From Gnetum montanum (lineage: Eukaryota > Streptophyta > Gnetopsida > Gnetales > Gnetaceae): a stretch of 64,000 nucleotides of DNA. Where the stretch lies: positions 90,924 to 154,923 of the forward strand of contig MNCI01027277.1 of the NCBI GenBank assembly GCA_015680685.1, in the 5' to 3' direction. Below the pieces are notes generated by a model, which saw nothing but the letters and a program-made list of their open reading frames with translations, made no database searches and was not told the DNA's origin. Positions 52,034-62,940 of the stretch are shown one piece after another (position 1 is the first letter of the stretch; each line of letters opens with the position of its first letter). The translations under genes were made by a program, and so were the position numbers.

Positions 52034-53304
52034 TGAAACACCACAAAAATCTTTTAAGTGTTGTGTCAGCGTCTACGCCCAGCGTCTACGGCCAGCGTCT
52101 ACGCCCAACGTTCACGCCCAGCGTCTACGCCCAGCTCTTCAGCGTACACGCCCAGGTACGGCGGAGGCACACGCTCGACGCCAGGATTTCTAATGGCAAC
52201 ATGAAGATTACACCGGAGAGCAAGGATTGAAGCAAGTGGACATCCTTCGGCGTATACGCCCGGCGTGTACGCCCAACATTCACCAGCGTATACGCCATGT
52301 ATTCGTCTATGCCCAGCGTACACGCCCAGCATACATGCCCAGCGTACACGCCCGGTGTACACGCCAGCCTGTTGTAATGTATACGCCCGGCGTATATCAT
52401 GTTTCTAAATTCTAACGCCCGGTCTATATGCCACGTGTCTCCCCGTCCGCTTTTCCCGGTAACCCTACCCCTATAAATAGCCTAGTTTTCCACATTTACA
52501 GCCCCGGCAGAAATTTACCAGAGCCGACCCAGAACAGACGCTGCTGAAACCCTCTACTCTTACACTTACGCTGGAAGCCCTGCATGCTGCACGCTGCACG
52601 CTGAGCACAGTCCGCCCTTCACCTATCGTGTCAACCAGCTGCATCTCTCTGTCCACCGGGGCTTTACGTCCGCCTTGTGTCCCTACACAACTGCATTAGA
52701 CCGGTGCACAACATTTTAACTCTATAATCCATTGTTTATGCTTGTTGCAAGTCCTTTTACAGTTTTATGTTGATTTGGCCCGTGCCTCGTTTACGGCTGT
52801 TTACGTTCGCGCTCCGCGCTCTATTTGCTTTCGTGGACGCCCACTGTTTACGCTTGGTTCAAGTTGTGCAGTTCTACGTCAATTTGGCCCACGCTCTGCT
52901 TACGCCTGCTTGCATTTACGCTCCGGCAGCGTTCGTGTACGCTCACTGTTTACGCTGTTCGTTTACGCCCTTTGTGTTCGGTCGCGCTGTTCACGCTTTA
53001 TACGCTTACGCCGGGACTAGTTCTGTTTACGCTGTTCACGCCCAACATTGTTTACGCCCCTCTACGCTTACGCCGTCTGCGCCTGTTTCGCCCTTTACGC
53101 TCTGGTCTACGTATAACCCAGCGTATAACACCTCAGTGGCGCTCGGGGAAGTCCTTGTTTGATCCGCGTGCGGACCATTCAAGGCACTCTGCCTTCGTCC
53201 ACTCCAGCTCGCCCTCAAGCGGAGGCAGGGTCAACTGTGCTCGCCCACTGATCTTTCTGTGTCTGCAATGTTCTAGCCTTGCACCGACGATTTCGGTCGG
53301 CACA
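52034..53304 (+). repeat. 5' LTR of copy B
   Basis: 1,271 bp from TGAAACACCACAAAA to TCGGCACA. TATA box CCTATAAATAGCC at 52471. Upstream (52068-52430) and downstream (52760-53110) are dozens of TACGC / GCGTA words, for example CAGCGTACACGCCCAG and CGGCGTATACGCC. Confidence 0.85.
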
Positions 53305-53309
53305 GTTTT

Positions 53310-53326
53310 TGGCGCTAGAAGGAGGG
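53310..53326 (+). other. Primer binding site of copy B
   Basis: TGGCGCTAGAAGGAGGG begins six bases after the LTR end, so the primer tRNA should end ...CTAGCGCCA. I did not identify which tRNA. Ogre-type elements are reported to use tRNA-Arg. Confidence 0.6.
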
Positions 53327-53567
53327 CCCTTCGCTAAACAGGCTTCACGTCCCTCAGCGTTCACGCTGATCAGCGTCCTCGCTGCCGTTTTTAAACCAGA
53401 CTCAGGGTCTACGTTGTCGACTCCAGCGTTTACGCTACATAAACCCCAGCGTACACGCTACACGCTTACGCCAGCGTTTACGCCAGATACTTAGCCTGTA
53501 AACTCGTCTACGCCACCGCATACACCATTATCCATATCAATTCCACACACTCAAATCGTCTATAATC

Positions 53568-56376
53568 ATGAATCCCATCAACATCACTGCTGCTACTACC
53601 CAGAACGTTAACATCTCAGACACAACAACTGCCCAACAATCCACCACACAACATATGGGAGGGCAATTCACAATGGGACCCCGTCGATCGTTGAGGTTGC
53701 AAGGGAGAGACCCTGCCGCTAACATCATAAGCCAAGACGAGTATAACTTCATTTGCATTAAGATACAAGCTGGCCTGGCAGTAGACCGGGCTGAGATGGA
53801 GGTAAAAAGGCAATTTGAGATCTTTTACAGAGGGGGGTATGAATTCATCCCTTCCCCATATGACGTAATCCCCATTCTGGAGTAATTCTCGGAGCTCTTT
53901 ACACAGCTCCTTTTGCACAGGAGCCAATCGTTAGATCAGGTTACGGTAGAACCACAACGGAATGAAGAGGACGAATTCGCTGCGCAATCTGAGCATGAAG
54001 ACTCCTATCATACTCTCAGTCCGCATAACCACGTGAATCCCGTGTTTAACCCGGACGCAGGGGAAACCACATCCCTCCAACCCATTCCCTCTGACCACAC
54101 CCAAGCACTGTTACAAAAAACATCCGCATCAGCTCAAGTCCCTCCCCAGGGCCACCGTTTGTCCAGTGCCTTCCCTTTTACACTTGCAGGTTCATCCTCA
54201 CAAGCACCGCCCCCTCACAGCAACCTAGGAGTGACATTTCAAGCCCAGTCCCAAGTGGTAAGAATGCCACACGTTATACCTGTGTCCACACCCGCCCACT
54301 ACATCCCGCATATCCAAACGCATGCGCCCCCTTTCACTGCCGTAACCCAACAAGGGGCCTCCTCGTACAACATGGCCGGACAGTGGCCGATGACGGGCAC
54401 GACGTCGCACCAGGCTTCCCACCACTACATACCGCCCCACACGTTGCCAACAATTCATGTGCCTCAGGCACAGCCACGACCACAGCAGCAACAGCCTCCT
54501 CTCTATAATGTAGTGCCTCTGATGCCATCTACTATACACTTCCCGCAAACGCAACTCCCAACAACGCAACTTTCAGCCTTCCACTCTACTGTTCAACAGT
54601 CTAACCCATACAGCCAGTCCCAAGCCCAAACCACCTTGCTCCCAAACGCTCAGGATTGGGCAGATGCCAAAAGAATGATGCAGGAATTGACAGATGAGGT
54701 AAAGCGCCTCAAAACCGTCACTGATGGGGAGATGAAAGTGGTAGATTTCTACAATGATGACCCCATCAGCTCCTCTGTCCCACCTTTAACCTTGCCCAAA
54801 GGTGTTCCCTTGCCAACATTAACCAAGTATAACGACGAGACAGATCCTAACGCCCATCTCATAACATTCCGATTGGAATGTGCCCTACTCCAAGCCTGGC
54901 CCCACGCTGTCCTCCGGGTGTTCCCCATGTCCCTCACAGGAAGGGCACTCGATTGGTACCGCACCTTGCCCAGGAACTCCATCTGCGCTTTGGATGACCT
55001 TATACGCCAGTTTGTGACTCGGTTCAAGTATAGCTTGAAACCCGAGCCAACGTTGGATAGCCTCATGCAGATTAAGCAGGGGCCCCTCGAACCGGTCCAA
55101 AAATTTATTCAAAGATGGAGCGCAGCTCTGAATGAGCTTCACGAACCGATCTCCCCATTTTACCTACTTACGATCCTAAAAGGGGCCGTCAATGATTTCT
55201 TTAAATCTAAACTGTACTACTTCAATGAGCGAGATCTCAGTCAAGCGTTCGAGCAAATTAAGAACATTGAAGAAGCTGCCCAAAATAGTCATGATCCAGC
55301 TTACACCGCCTTTAAGAATCAACATACTAAGAAAGACAAAGAAAAGACTAAAACCACTATAGCAGCCGTAGCAGGGACGCAACAACAAAAACCACCGATG
55401 CCACCTACTAACTACTATCACCCCAACCACTGCACAGGAATCATCACCGCAACAGAATTCGACAAACCGTACACGGAATTTTGAGAGGAAAGAACCCTCT
55501 CAATATACGCCTCTGCCAATGAAGCCTTCTCAACTCTTCAATCAACTCTTAAAGGCTGGGTTGATGAGCCACAAACAATTATCCCCTGCGGCCATACAAA
55601 GACATGACCGATTCTGTCAACTTGTACAGAATCTGAGCCTAGCAACGCCAGATGAGCCCCCCGTGCCCAAAGGGTTCCAGATGGATCGCTTTTGCGACTA
55701 TCATCAAAGACCGGGGCATGGAACAGATTACTGTTTCACTTTGAAACAGGATATCCAACGGATGATTGACGAAGGTAGCATCACATTTGACGGGGCTAAC
55801 CCCGTCCAACCACAAAATCAAACCATGGGAGTGTACCAAGACCCCCTAAACACTAAGGAGGCTCCATACACAATTAGCACGATTTACTGTGATGATGAGC
55901 CCGACACACCCCACATTAACATGATACACCCTGAGAATAAGAAAATATCTAACAAGCCGTTTGTAGTTCAAATCCCTCTCGCTGAGCCCGCGCTCGCACC
56001 CCAGACATCCCGTACCCCGCAGCGGCCATACGTAGTCCGAGTACCTGCGATTACACCCGTCTCCAACATGACAATGCGCCAACAACCCTACGTGGTGCGC
56101 ATTCCCCCCGTTAATCCCGCGAGCACAACGACACCTTACGCTCGGCCTGCCCCCTTTGTAGTCTGAGTACCACCCGCTGTCGCGATGACGGAGGTCCCAT
56201 CTCCACTAAGGCCAACTCCATACGTCGTCTGGGTGCCCGCACAGGCTCCTGTCCAGTCATACCCGCAACCCCGTCTTGCTCCATATGTCGTAAAGGTCCC
56301 TGGACAATCCCAGGGTCCGAGGCCAAGTCCTTGTAACACGTGAGAACGCCTAGCAGACAGGCTCACACGCGAACGC
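53568..56376 (+). pseudogene. gag: gag of copy B with three stops and one frameshift
   Basis: N-terminal part 53568-53882, TAA at 53883-53885, then an open stretch 53913-55481 in the same frame. This holds a Pro/Gln/His-rich domain and the gag core (FYNDDPIS about 54748; FPMSLTGRALDWYRTLPRNS; FVTRFKYSLKPEPTLDSLMQ). A frameshift between about 55380 and 55475 moves the reading to the next frame, where NFERKEPSQYTPLP matches copy A. The zinc-knuckle variant CDYHQRPGHGTDYC is at 55693-55734. TGAs at 56164-56166 and 56341-56343 interrupt the linker, which has repeated PYVVRVP-like motifs. Both TGAs fit CGA to TGA decay. Confidence 0.85.
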
Positions 56377-57639
56377 GTGGAGAGAGAACGCCAACGGCTA
56401 GCCGTGGGGCCACCTAAACCAACACCTCTTAGCTCCATGCCTATGGCATCATCTGACAATCAACCCGACATAGGCAGCATCGGCGAAACCTCTCGGACGC
56501 ACGAACAACGGGAAACTGCTAACATCCGCAAGAGCGACAAATCACAAAAACGCGAGATAAAACTCCTGGGCTCGATGGACCCAGTCCCTCTCAACCAAAA
56601 TGCTCCTGACAGCAGAGATTTCGCGATGGTCCTAACGCAAGTCACTCAGGCACTGAAACAAAAAAACACATCTCTAAGCTTATATGATTTAGTGTTGACT
56701 TCCCAGACTCACCGCGAAGTGCTTGTACGCATGTTAACATCTATCCCAGTTAGTGAGGACTTGCCTTCGAGCGAACCAGCAATCCACGCGGTGATGTATT
56801 CTCCTCGCGGGGTCAGCCCTAAAGCCTTAAGCTTTCGTGACGAGAGCATCAAAATAGATAAAACAACCGGTGAGACGACGACGACCCCCATGTTTATAAC
56901 CATACATATAAACCAATTTAAGATACATAGGGTACATGTAGATGATGGGGCAGCCACTAATGTTGTACCATATCCAATCATCGAACAATTGGGGCTTACA
57001 GACGCGATCAAACCCACGACAACTGCATGTTTGAAATCCTTCAGCGGGTCGTGCGTATTAGTCAAGGGCATAATAACCCTTGACTTTATAGCGGGAAACC
57101 AGTTCCCTACATCCGCTGATTTCTTGGTAGTCGATGAGATGCCAGGGTTCAATCTCATCTTAGGAAGGCCCTGGTTAGCCCAGTTAAGAGCCGTATCATC
57201 TCCCATACATCAGGAAATTCACCTGCCCTACGAGGGCGGAGAGGTCGTTATACATGGGGAAGCGACAATTCCCATAATCTCTTCAAGCTTAGAAATAGAG
57301 CAAGGGTCACAAATAGAGATCGAAAAGCCTAGCCCAAATGACGAGAACCCCCGATCGCCAACAGATGGCAAGCCCTCTGTCACAGATCGAAAGTCTCCCA
57401 ACACCGAAACGCCATTATCTGACACACCACACCTGCGGCCTCGTGAAGAAGACAACGCAGGAGTAACGACCAGTGCCGAACCGCTCGAAAGTACAACCAC
57501 TGAAAACATTCCAGCAAACGTCCCCTGGGCTGAATTGCCATTCAACATAATCAGCGAAGGAGATGCTGAGTATAAAATAGTGCCTGTCAGTACATCCGCT
57601 GATTTAAAAATAAAGAATATCAAGAAACAATTAAAATAG
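56377..57639 (+). CDS. Aspartic protease region of copy B, open
   Basis: 420 codons in the same frame as the preceding gag linker. It was probably translated as part of gag-pol and starts here only because of the upstream TGA. The N-terminal third is a charged linker (MERERQRLAVGPPK). The retropepsin core is at about 56930-57250: HVDDGAATNVVPYPIIEQLG with catalytic Asp, CLKSFSGSCVLVKGII, and FNLILGRPWLAQLRAVSSPI. The triad D-D-G is unusual. The C-terminal 120 residues are Ser/Pro/Thr/Glu-rich and end WAELPFNIISEGDAEYKI before TAG. There is no RT for the next 6.1 kb. Confidence 0.82.
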   Translation: MERERQRLAVGPPKPTPLSSMPMASSDNQPDIGSIGETSRTHEQRETANIRKSDKSQKREIKLLGSMDPVPLNQNAPDSRDFAMVLTQVTQALKQKNTSLSLYDLVLTSQTHREVLVRMLTSIPVSEDLPSSEPAIHAVMYSPRGVSPKALSFRDESIKIDKTTGETTTTPMFITIHINQFKIHRVHVDDGAATNVVPYPIIEQLGLTDAIKPTTTACLKSFSGSCVLVKGIITLDFIAGNQFPTSADFLVVDEMPGFNLILGRPWLAQLRAVSSPIHQEIHLPYEGGEVVIHGEATIPIISSSLEIEQGSQIEIEKPSPNDENPRSPTDGKPSVTDRKSPNTETPLSDTPHLRPREEDNAGVTTSAEPLESTTTENIPANVPWAELPFNIISEGDAEYKIVPVSTSADLKIKNIKKQLK

Positions 57640-57654
57640 AAAGCAAATCCTTAG

Positions 57655-57800
57655 TCCGAAATGACGTTAAACTATAAAAAGTCCGAAATGACATTAAACT
57701 ATGATAAAACAACAAAAACAATCAAGAGTCACTCCCGGTCCGAAATGACACTAAACTATCATGTCCGCAATGACATAAAACTAGCCACGATCAGCAATGA
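57655..57800 (+). repeat. Diverged repeat units before the main array
   Basis: Four units built on GTCCGAAATGACATTAAACT at 57655, 57684, 57738 and 57762. They link the array core of copy B to the older forms in copy A. Confidence 0.8.
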
Positions 57801-57850
57801 TCGGTTACCCGAGAAGTCTATCTATGTTCTCCAAAACATTCCTTGGTTAC

Positions 57851-58749
57851 GCATGTGGCCCGAAATGGCGATAAACTACGCATGTGGCCCGAAATGGCGA
57901 TAAACTACGCATGGGGCCCGAAATGGCGATAAACTACGCATGTGGCCCGAAATGGCGATAAACTACGCATGGGGCCCGAAATGGCGATAAACTACGCATG
58001 GGGCCCGAAATGGCGATAAACTACGCATGGGGCCCGAAATGGCGATAAACTACGCATGGGGCCCGAAATGGCGATAAACTACGCATGGGGCCCGAAATGG
58101 CGATAAACTACGCATGGGGCCCGAAATGGCGATAAACTACGCATGGGGCCCGAAATGGCGATAAACTACGCATGGGGCCCGAAATGGCGATAAACTACGC
58201 ATGGGGCCCGAAATGGCGATAAACTACGCATGGGGCCCGAAATGGCGATAAACTACGCATGGGGCCCGAAATGGCGATAAACTACGCATGGGGCCCGAAA
58301 TGGCGATAAACTACGCATGGGGCCCGAAATGGCGATAAACTACGCATGGGGCCCGAAATGGCGATAAACTACGCATGGGGCCCGAAATGGCGATAAACTA
58401 CGCATGGGGCCCGAAATGGCGATAAACTACGCATGGGGCCCGAAATGGCGATAAACTACGCATGGGGCCCGAAATGGCGATAAACTACGCATGGGGCCCG
58501 AAATGGCGATAAACTACGCATGGGGCCCGAAATGGCGATAAACTACGCATGGGGCCCGAAATGGCGATAAACTACGCATGGGGCCCGAAATGGCGATAAA
58601 CTACGCATGGGGCCCGAAATGGCGATAAACTACGCATGGGGCCCGAAATGGCGATAAACTACGCATGGGGCCCGAAATGGCGATAAACTACGCATGGGGC
58701 CCGAAATGGCGATAAACTACGCATGGGGCCCGAAACGGCCATAAACTAG
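57851..58749 (+). repeat. 29-bp minisatellite, 31 copies
   Basis: Unit GCATGGGGCCCGAAATGGCG followed by ATAAACTAC. Units start every 29 bp from 57851 to 58721. Units 1, 2 and 4 have T at position 6, the last has two changes, and the rest are identical. It lies between the protease stop and the antisense gene 3' end. Confidence 0.97.
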
Positions 58750-58997
58750 TGCCCGCCTTTCGCCTTAATTCTAATCGTTTCCTGTATCGCGTTCAAAATA
58801 GAAAACAAACCAAAATATTTTATGTTTCTACGGCATCTTAAACCCAAAATCAACAACAAAAATATATACATATATGTGCATATTATTATATACAATCGAT
58901 CATCTCCCTTTATTTCATAATATTCAAGTTACACTTTCAATACAAGTTTCAAGAAAACAAAAAAAAGAAAAAAGACAAAGAAGAAGACGTTTAAATG
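58750..58997 (-). other. 3' untranslated region of the antisense gene, copy B
   Basis: AT-rich, downstream of the antisense TAG at 59000-58998. A minus-strand AATAAA sits at 58914-58909, about 84 nt after the stop, a reasonable plant poly(A) signal. Confidence 0.5.
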
Positions 58998-61900
58998 CTA
59001 AGCGCTTGGGGCATGAGGATCATCCTCCTCAGGCCCACCAGCATCAGACGCCCCTGCTCCACTGGGGCCAGCTTCTCCAGTCTCGTCCCCACCTTCATCC
59101 TGAAAAGATCAAAGAGGAAATAATCAATACGAAAATGAGAGAATGTCAAAATTTCAAACATCAATCAATCAATTAACTCCGAAAAGAGACAAAACGCTTA
59201 CCATAAGAGGTCCCCCCAAGCCGAATTCAAGCCGTCGTAGGATCTCCTCTTCAGGAACGCTTGCCCAGTCCGTCCCATCGAGACCCAAGTTGATATCGGC
59301 CAGAGCCTTTCCTTTGTCAACGCCCGACCATGTAGGATGTTTCAAAGGGAATTCACCCACCGAAACCTCCCCAGAGGCTGTCGTTATCCGCTGTTTGGGA
59401 GACTCCATCTCTACAATTGTGTTCTGGGCAAAGGTGTCAAAGGCGGAGCGCAGACCAAGTCCCTCCACAAACATCTCTAGCTGTCGCTTCTCAATAGAAA
59501 CCTCTTTTAGTGACTTCTTGTATTGGTGTTTGTGGTTCTTTTCATCTTGCCCCCATTTGCGAACTTTGGAGGCGAAAGCCTTCCAATCTTGACACTTGGT
59601 GTTCAACAAATCGATTTGGGCTCTGCGCTCCCCTAGCCTTCGTATCAGCCCTGCATGGCGATTGAGAAGGTTCTAATACCTTGTGTACATGACCTCAGAG
59701 GTCCGCCAAGCGCGATCATTATTTAATCTAGCTGCGGCGAACTCATATCGTGCTTTCAAATCATCACGTTCCGTCGATAATGCAGCATTCTCCTTCTCTT
59801 TCGCCTGAATCTGGAGCCATAACTGTTCAATGGATCTCCTGCACGTCCATACCGTCTTGGCATTATGAATGAAGCCCTCTGCTACCTCTTCGTAAATAGG
59901 TCTAGGCACTTGTTCAATCTTAGGAGATAGTGTGGGCAAGCTCTCCATAACGACGGGCTCGGAAGGGTCCCACCTCAGTTGGGCACCTGTCCATAAGAAA
60001 AGATAAATGTTAGAACAAACAGAATTCAGCATTAACCTCTAACATAGTAAAAATCTTTCAATGCATCCATACCTATGCCAGGATTGATCCGTTCGATCCG
60101 CTCGACAATCTCTTCGGCAACCCCAGCTACGAAATCCCTTTTACTCGGCATTTCCATCCAAGTAAAAGGCCCATCAGTGCGGGAGCCACTCGCCTTTGGA
60201 GGCACCTTAGGGGGGGTCTCGGACTCCTTCTCTGGGACGGTCTCGCTTTCCTCTGAGTCAAACAGACAGTTCGCAATGAGGTGATTCAGGAATATATTAG
60301 GCTGCAAGACTGAGTAAAAATACATACCGTTCCCTCTGATTTCCTCTTGCGTCGTAGGATCCCCAAGATCAAGGTTCCCTGTAAGAAAGCTCTTGAACAT
60401 ATCTTCGGTTTCCACTTGATCATCCAGGGGCTCAGTACCTCCAGTCCCTCCAGTCTCCTCCCCTAGCAATTCCGTTCCTCCCGCCGGGTCGGTTAATTCC
60501 TCATCTTCCGGTATTGTCTGCAAGACGTGTCTCTTAACTGCTCAATCCAAAACAAAGGAAATCAGTTACATACAACCAGTAATAGTTACAACTACTGAAA
60601 TAGGAGCAAAAAGGTTTACCAGGAATTTTAAATCGTATGCGCTTCACTTTAGGCTGCTCAATCTCACTGGAGCCTTCCACCGTGCTGTCACGCTTTCCCA
60701 GCTTGGATTTCGCTTTGCCTATTACTTCCTTCACCACCCGCTCCGCCCTCCTTGCAGTAGGGGGTACTTCATCGGGTTCCGCCCCTAGGCTGTCGCGTGT
60801 GTGGAGCGAAGGGCCAGACGATCCACCCGTGGTAATCGTAATGGATTCATCAATCCCCTCGGGGGCATCTTGAGACTTGGCGGTGTCGAATAGGTGGTTC
60901 ACCCAGGGGCGAGATAACTGATATCTATCACACAAAACAAACTTGCCTTCCCCACGAACCACCAAGAATTCAGCCAAGCGACGGATATAGCTAGCGAAGA
61001 AAGCGAAGGTAAAATGGGATTGCGCCTCTATATTTGAACGCATCCGCTCTATATCCTTGGTCATCCCTGCTAATAAAAAGTCCACCCAGTTATAACGCAC
61101 ACCAGCCTCCAGAATAGTGCGCATGACTCGCACTGCTTCAACACCGAAACTCTTGACTTGTGATAGCGTCTTCGGGAACAAACGCGCTCTAAATAGGGGG
61201 TAGAGTTCGTTAACTTCCTCAACCTTTGTTTTCCCCTACATTGAGAACCCTTTGGTACCCTTCCTAATCCCTAGCCAATCCTCTAAATCACGGACCATCT
61301 CAATTTCTTTATGCGTCCTGTCCATAACAACTTTTATGCCATTAGCCAGTACGCCAAACAAATCCGCGAGAAATTAAGGGGACAATTCAAAAATCACTTT
61401 CACGCCCCTAATACGGGCGCTATAACAAGAGACGGGTCTATCGAATGAATCTACAATCCCAATCATCTTCGCTATAGAAACGTTTGGGCTAGGGGCAACA
61501 AAGAGCGCCATGAGGCCAGCATGCTCCAAGCAGGCAACAATAGACGGCGAAGCCTTCGTTCGCAACCACTTCTGAGCGGCACTGGTTTCACCAAATTTCA
61601 TTGAGAGAGTAGCCTCGGTCCTCCCAGTCACGACGGAATCCCTGCCGGAGGTGGTGCCAGCTGTAAAGGCAAACCCAAAACCCTCATGTGAGCTTGACAC
61701 TTGACAATTGACCAAATCAAACACAACATCTAGAAAACTTGACCACTTACTTTTAGCGTTGGATCTTGAAGTTTCGCCCAGATCAGAGGTAGACGGAAAA
61801 ATCGGTCCATTAGGAGCCCAGTCAGTATGTAACCAACCACGTGCGGCACATTGCGCAAACGCCTTCGAAAATTTCTTGGGGAAATTCCTCATGGCGTCCC

Positions 61901-62101
61901 TAGTATGAGCCAAAACGGTCCCGCGCAGGGTGGGACCCACCATGAACGCTTCCACGGCCGTGCGCGCCAACCCAATCCCATCATCACCCGCATAGGCCCC
62001 GTCTGGCGTAATCTTTGGTCTGCGGGAAAGCGAAAACATGTGTCAAAATGAGAGTTTGAATGTGAGAAAGAAGGGAACAACTAAAGATAGGATGAAATTA
62101 C

Positions 62102-62551
62102 CTTTCCACCCTGTATACTGTGCTAGGAGGATTCTGAAACAAAGTATGCACACAGCCTGCTAGGAACAATGTGTGGTTAATGTAGTTGGGGCCCCGCGGC
62201 AGCTGGTCCCACACACGGGTCAACGGACGGGTCGATTTCGGACCACCGGGGGGAACACCCTCGGTGATAAACGACCCTTCATCAATGTCCTCCATAAAAA
62301 TCCTGACGCCTTCCGCTGCGCTAGGTAACATAGCCTCAATAATACTCCGTGCCACATCTCCGTCTAGATGAGACCAAACCACGACGTCGAAATGGTCCAG
62401 CAAGAAGGCCAAAAATTCGCAGGCCCCGTCCCGGAACCAGACCCAATTATGCTCGATGACCAAATTCGGGGTCGGGTCACCGCCCTCCAAAGGACCAAAT
62501 CATGTCAGGACCCCAACTAACTCAATCACAAGAAGGGGAGGCTCAATATCT
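62102..62551 (-). other. Antisense exon 2: HAD/NIF-like domain, catalytic residues replaced
   Basis: 450 nt. Motif I, normally D-x-D/N-G-x-L in plant NLI-type phosphatases, reads IELVGVL (residues 53-59). Motif II VVVWS is kept. Motif IV, usually LxDDSP before NPP, reads FLAGCV. Copy A has LEIVGIL, IVWS and FIACHN. In both copies the nucleophile position is Glu and the DD pair is gone, so a phosphatase activity is unlikely. Confidence 0.6.
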
Positions 62552-62594
62552 CTGCAAACCATTAAACAACGCCAAAAGTCAATGTCCAAAACTT

Positions 62595-62940
62595 CATTTT
62601 AAAGTCACGCTCGGCGTATATGCCCGGCGTGCGAAAAAAAAAAACGAAACACGCCGAAGACAGGTGCGTAAAACAGAAACGAAACACGCCGGAGACAGGT
62701 GCGAAAAACAGAAACGAAACACGCCGACGACAGGTGCGAAAAACAGACACGCTCGGCGTGTGAAAAACAGTCACGCTCGGCGCATACGCCCGGCGTGCGA
62801 AAAACAGTCACGCTCGGCGTATAAGCCCGGCGTGCGAAAAACAGAAACGAAACACGCCGAAGACAGGTGCGAAAAACAGAAACGAAACATGCCGAAGACA
62901 GTTGCGAAAAACAGAAACGAAACACTACGCCGAAAATAAC
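62595..62940. repeat. Tandem repeat in antisense intron 1, copy B
   Basis: About nine irregular units near 36 bp built on GAAACACGCCGAAGACAGG and GTGCGAAAAACAGAAAC, mixed with CACGCTCGGCGTATACGCC words. The same TACGC/GCGTA word fills the element LTR. Confidence 0.82.

Noticed and set aside
52742-53337. Overlapping open frames of 90-170 codons in three frames over the copy B LTR
   Set aside because: Open only because of the TACGC word repeats. They cross the LTR end and primer side and show no domain.
54225-57623. Minus-strand open frames across copy B gag and protease
   Set aside because: Shadows of the sense coding frames. No splice structure and no match in copy A.
57851-58749. Regular 29-bp repeats resembling a CRISPR array
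   Set aside because: Units are head-to-tail without spacers, in a plant retrotransposon.
61374-62039. Plant mobile domain (MAIN/MAIL-type) in the antisense gene
   Set aside because: The expected W..R..L and ETHTFHLP-like motifs are absent. Only a loose RG-x-V-x-F pattern was seen.
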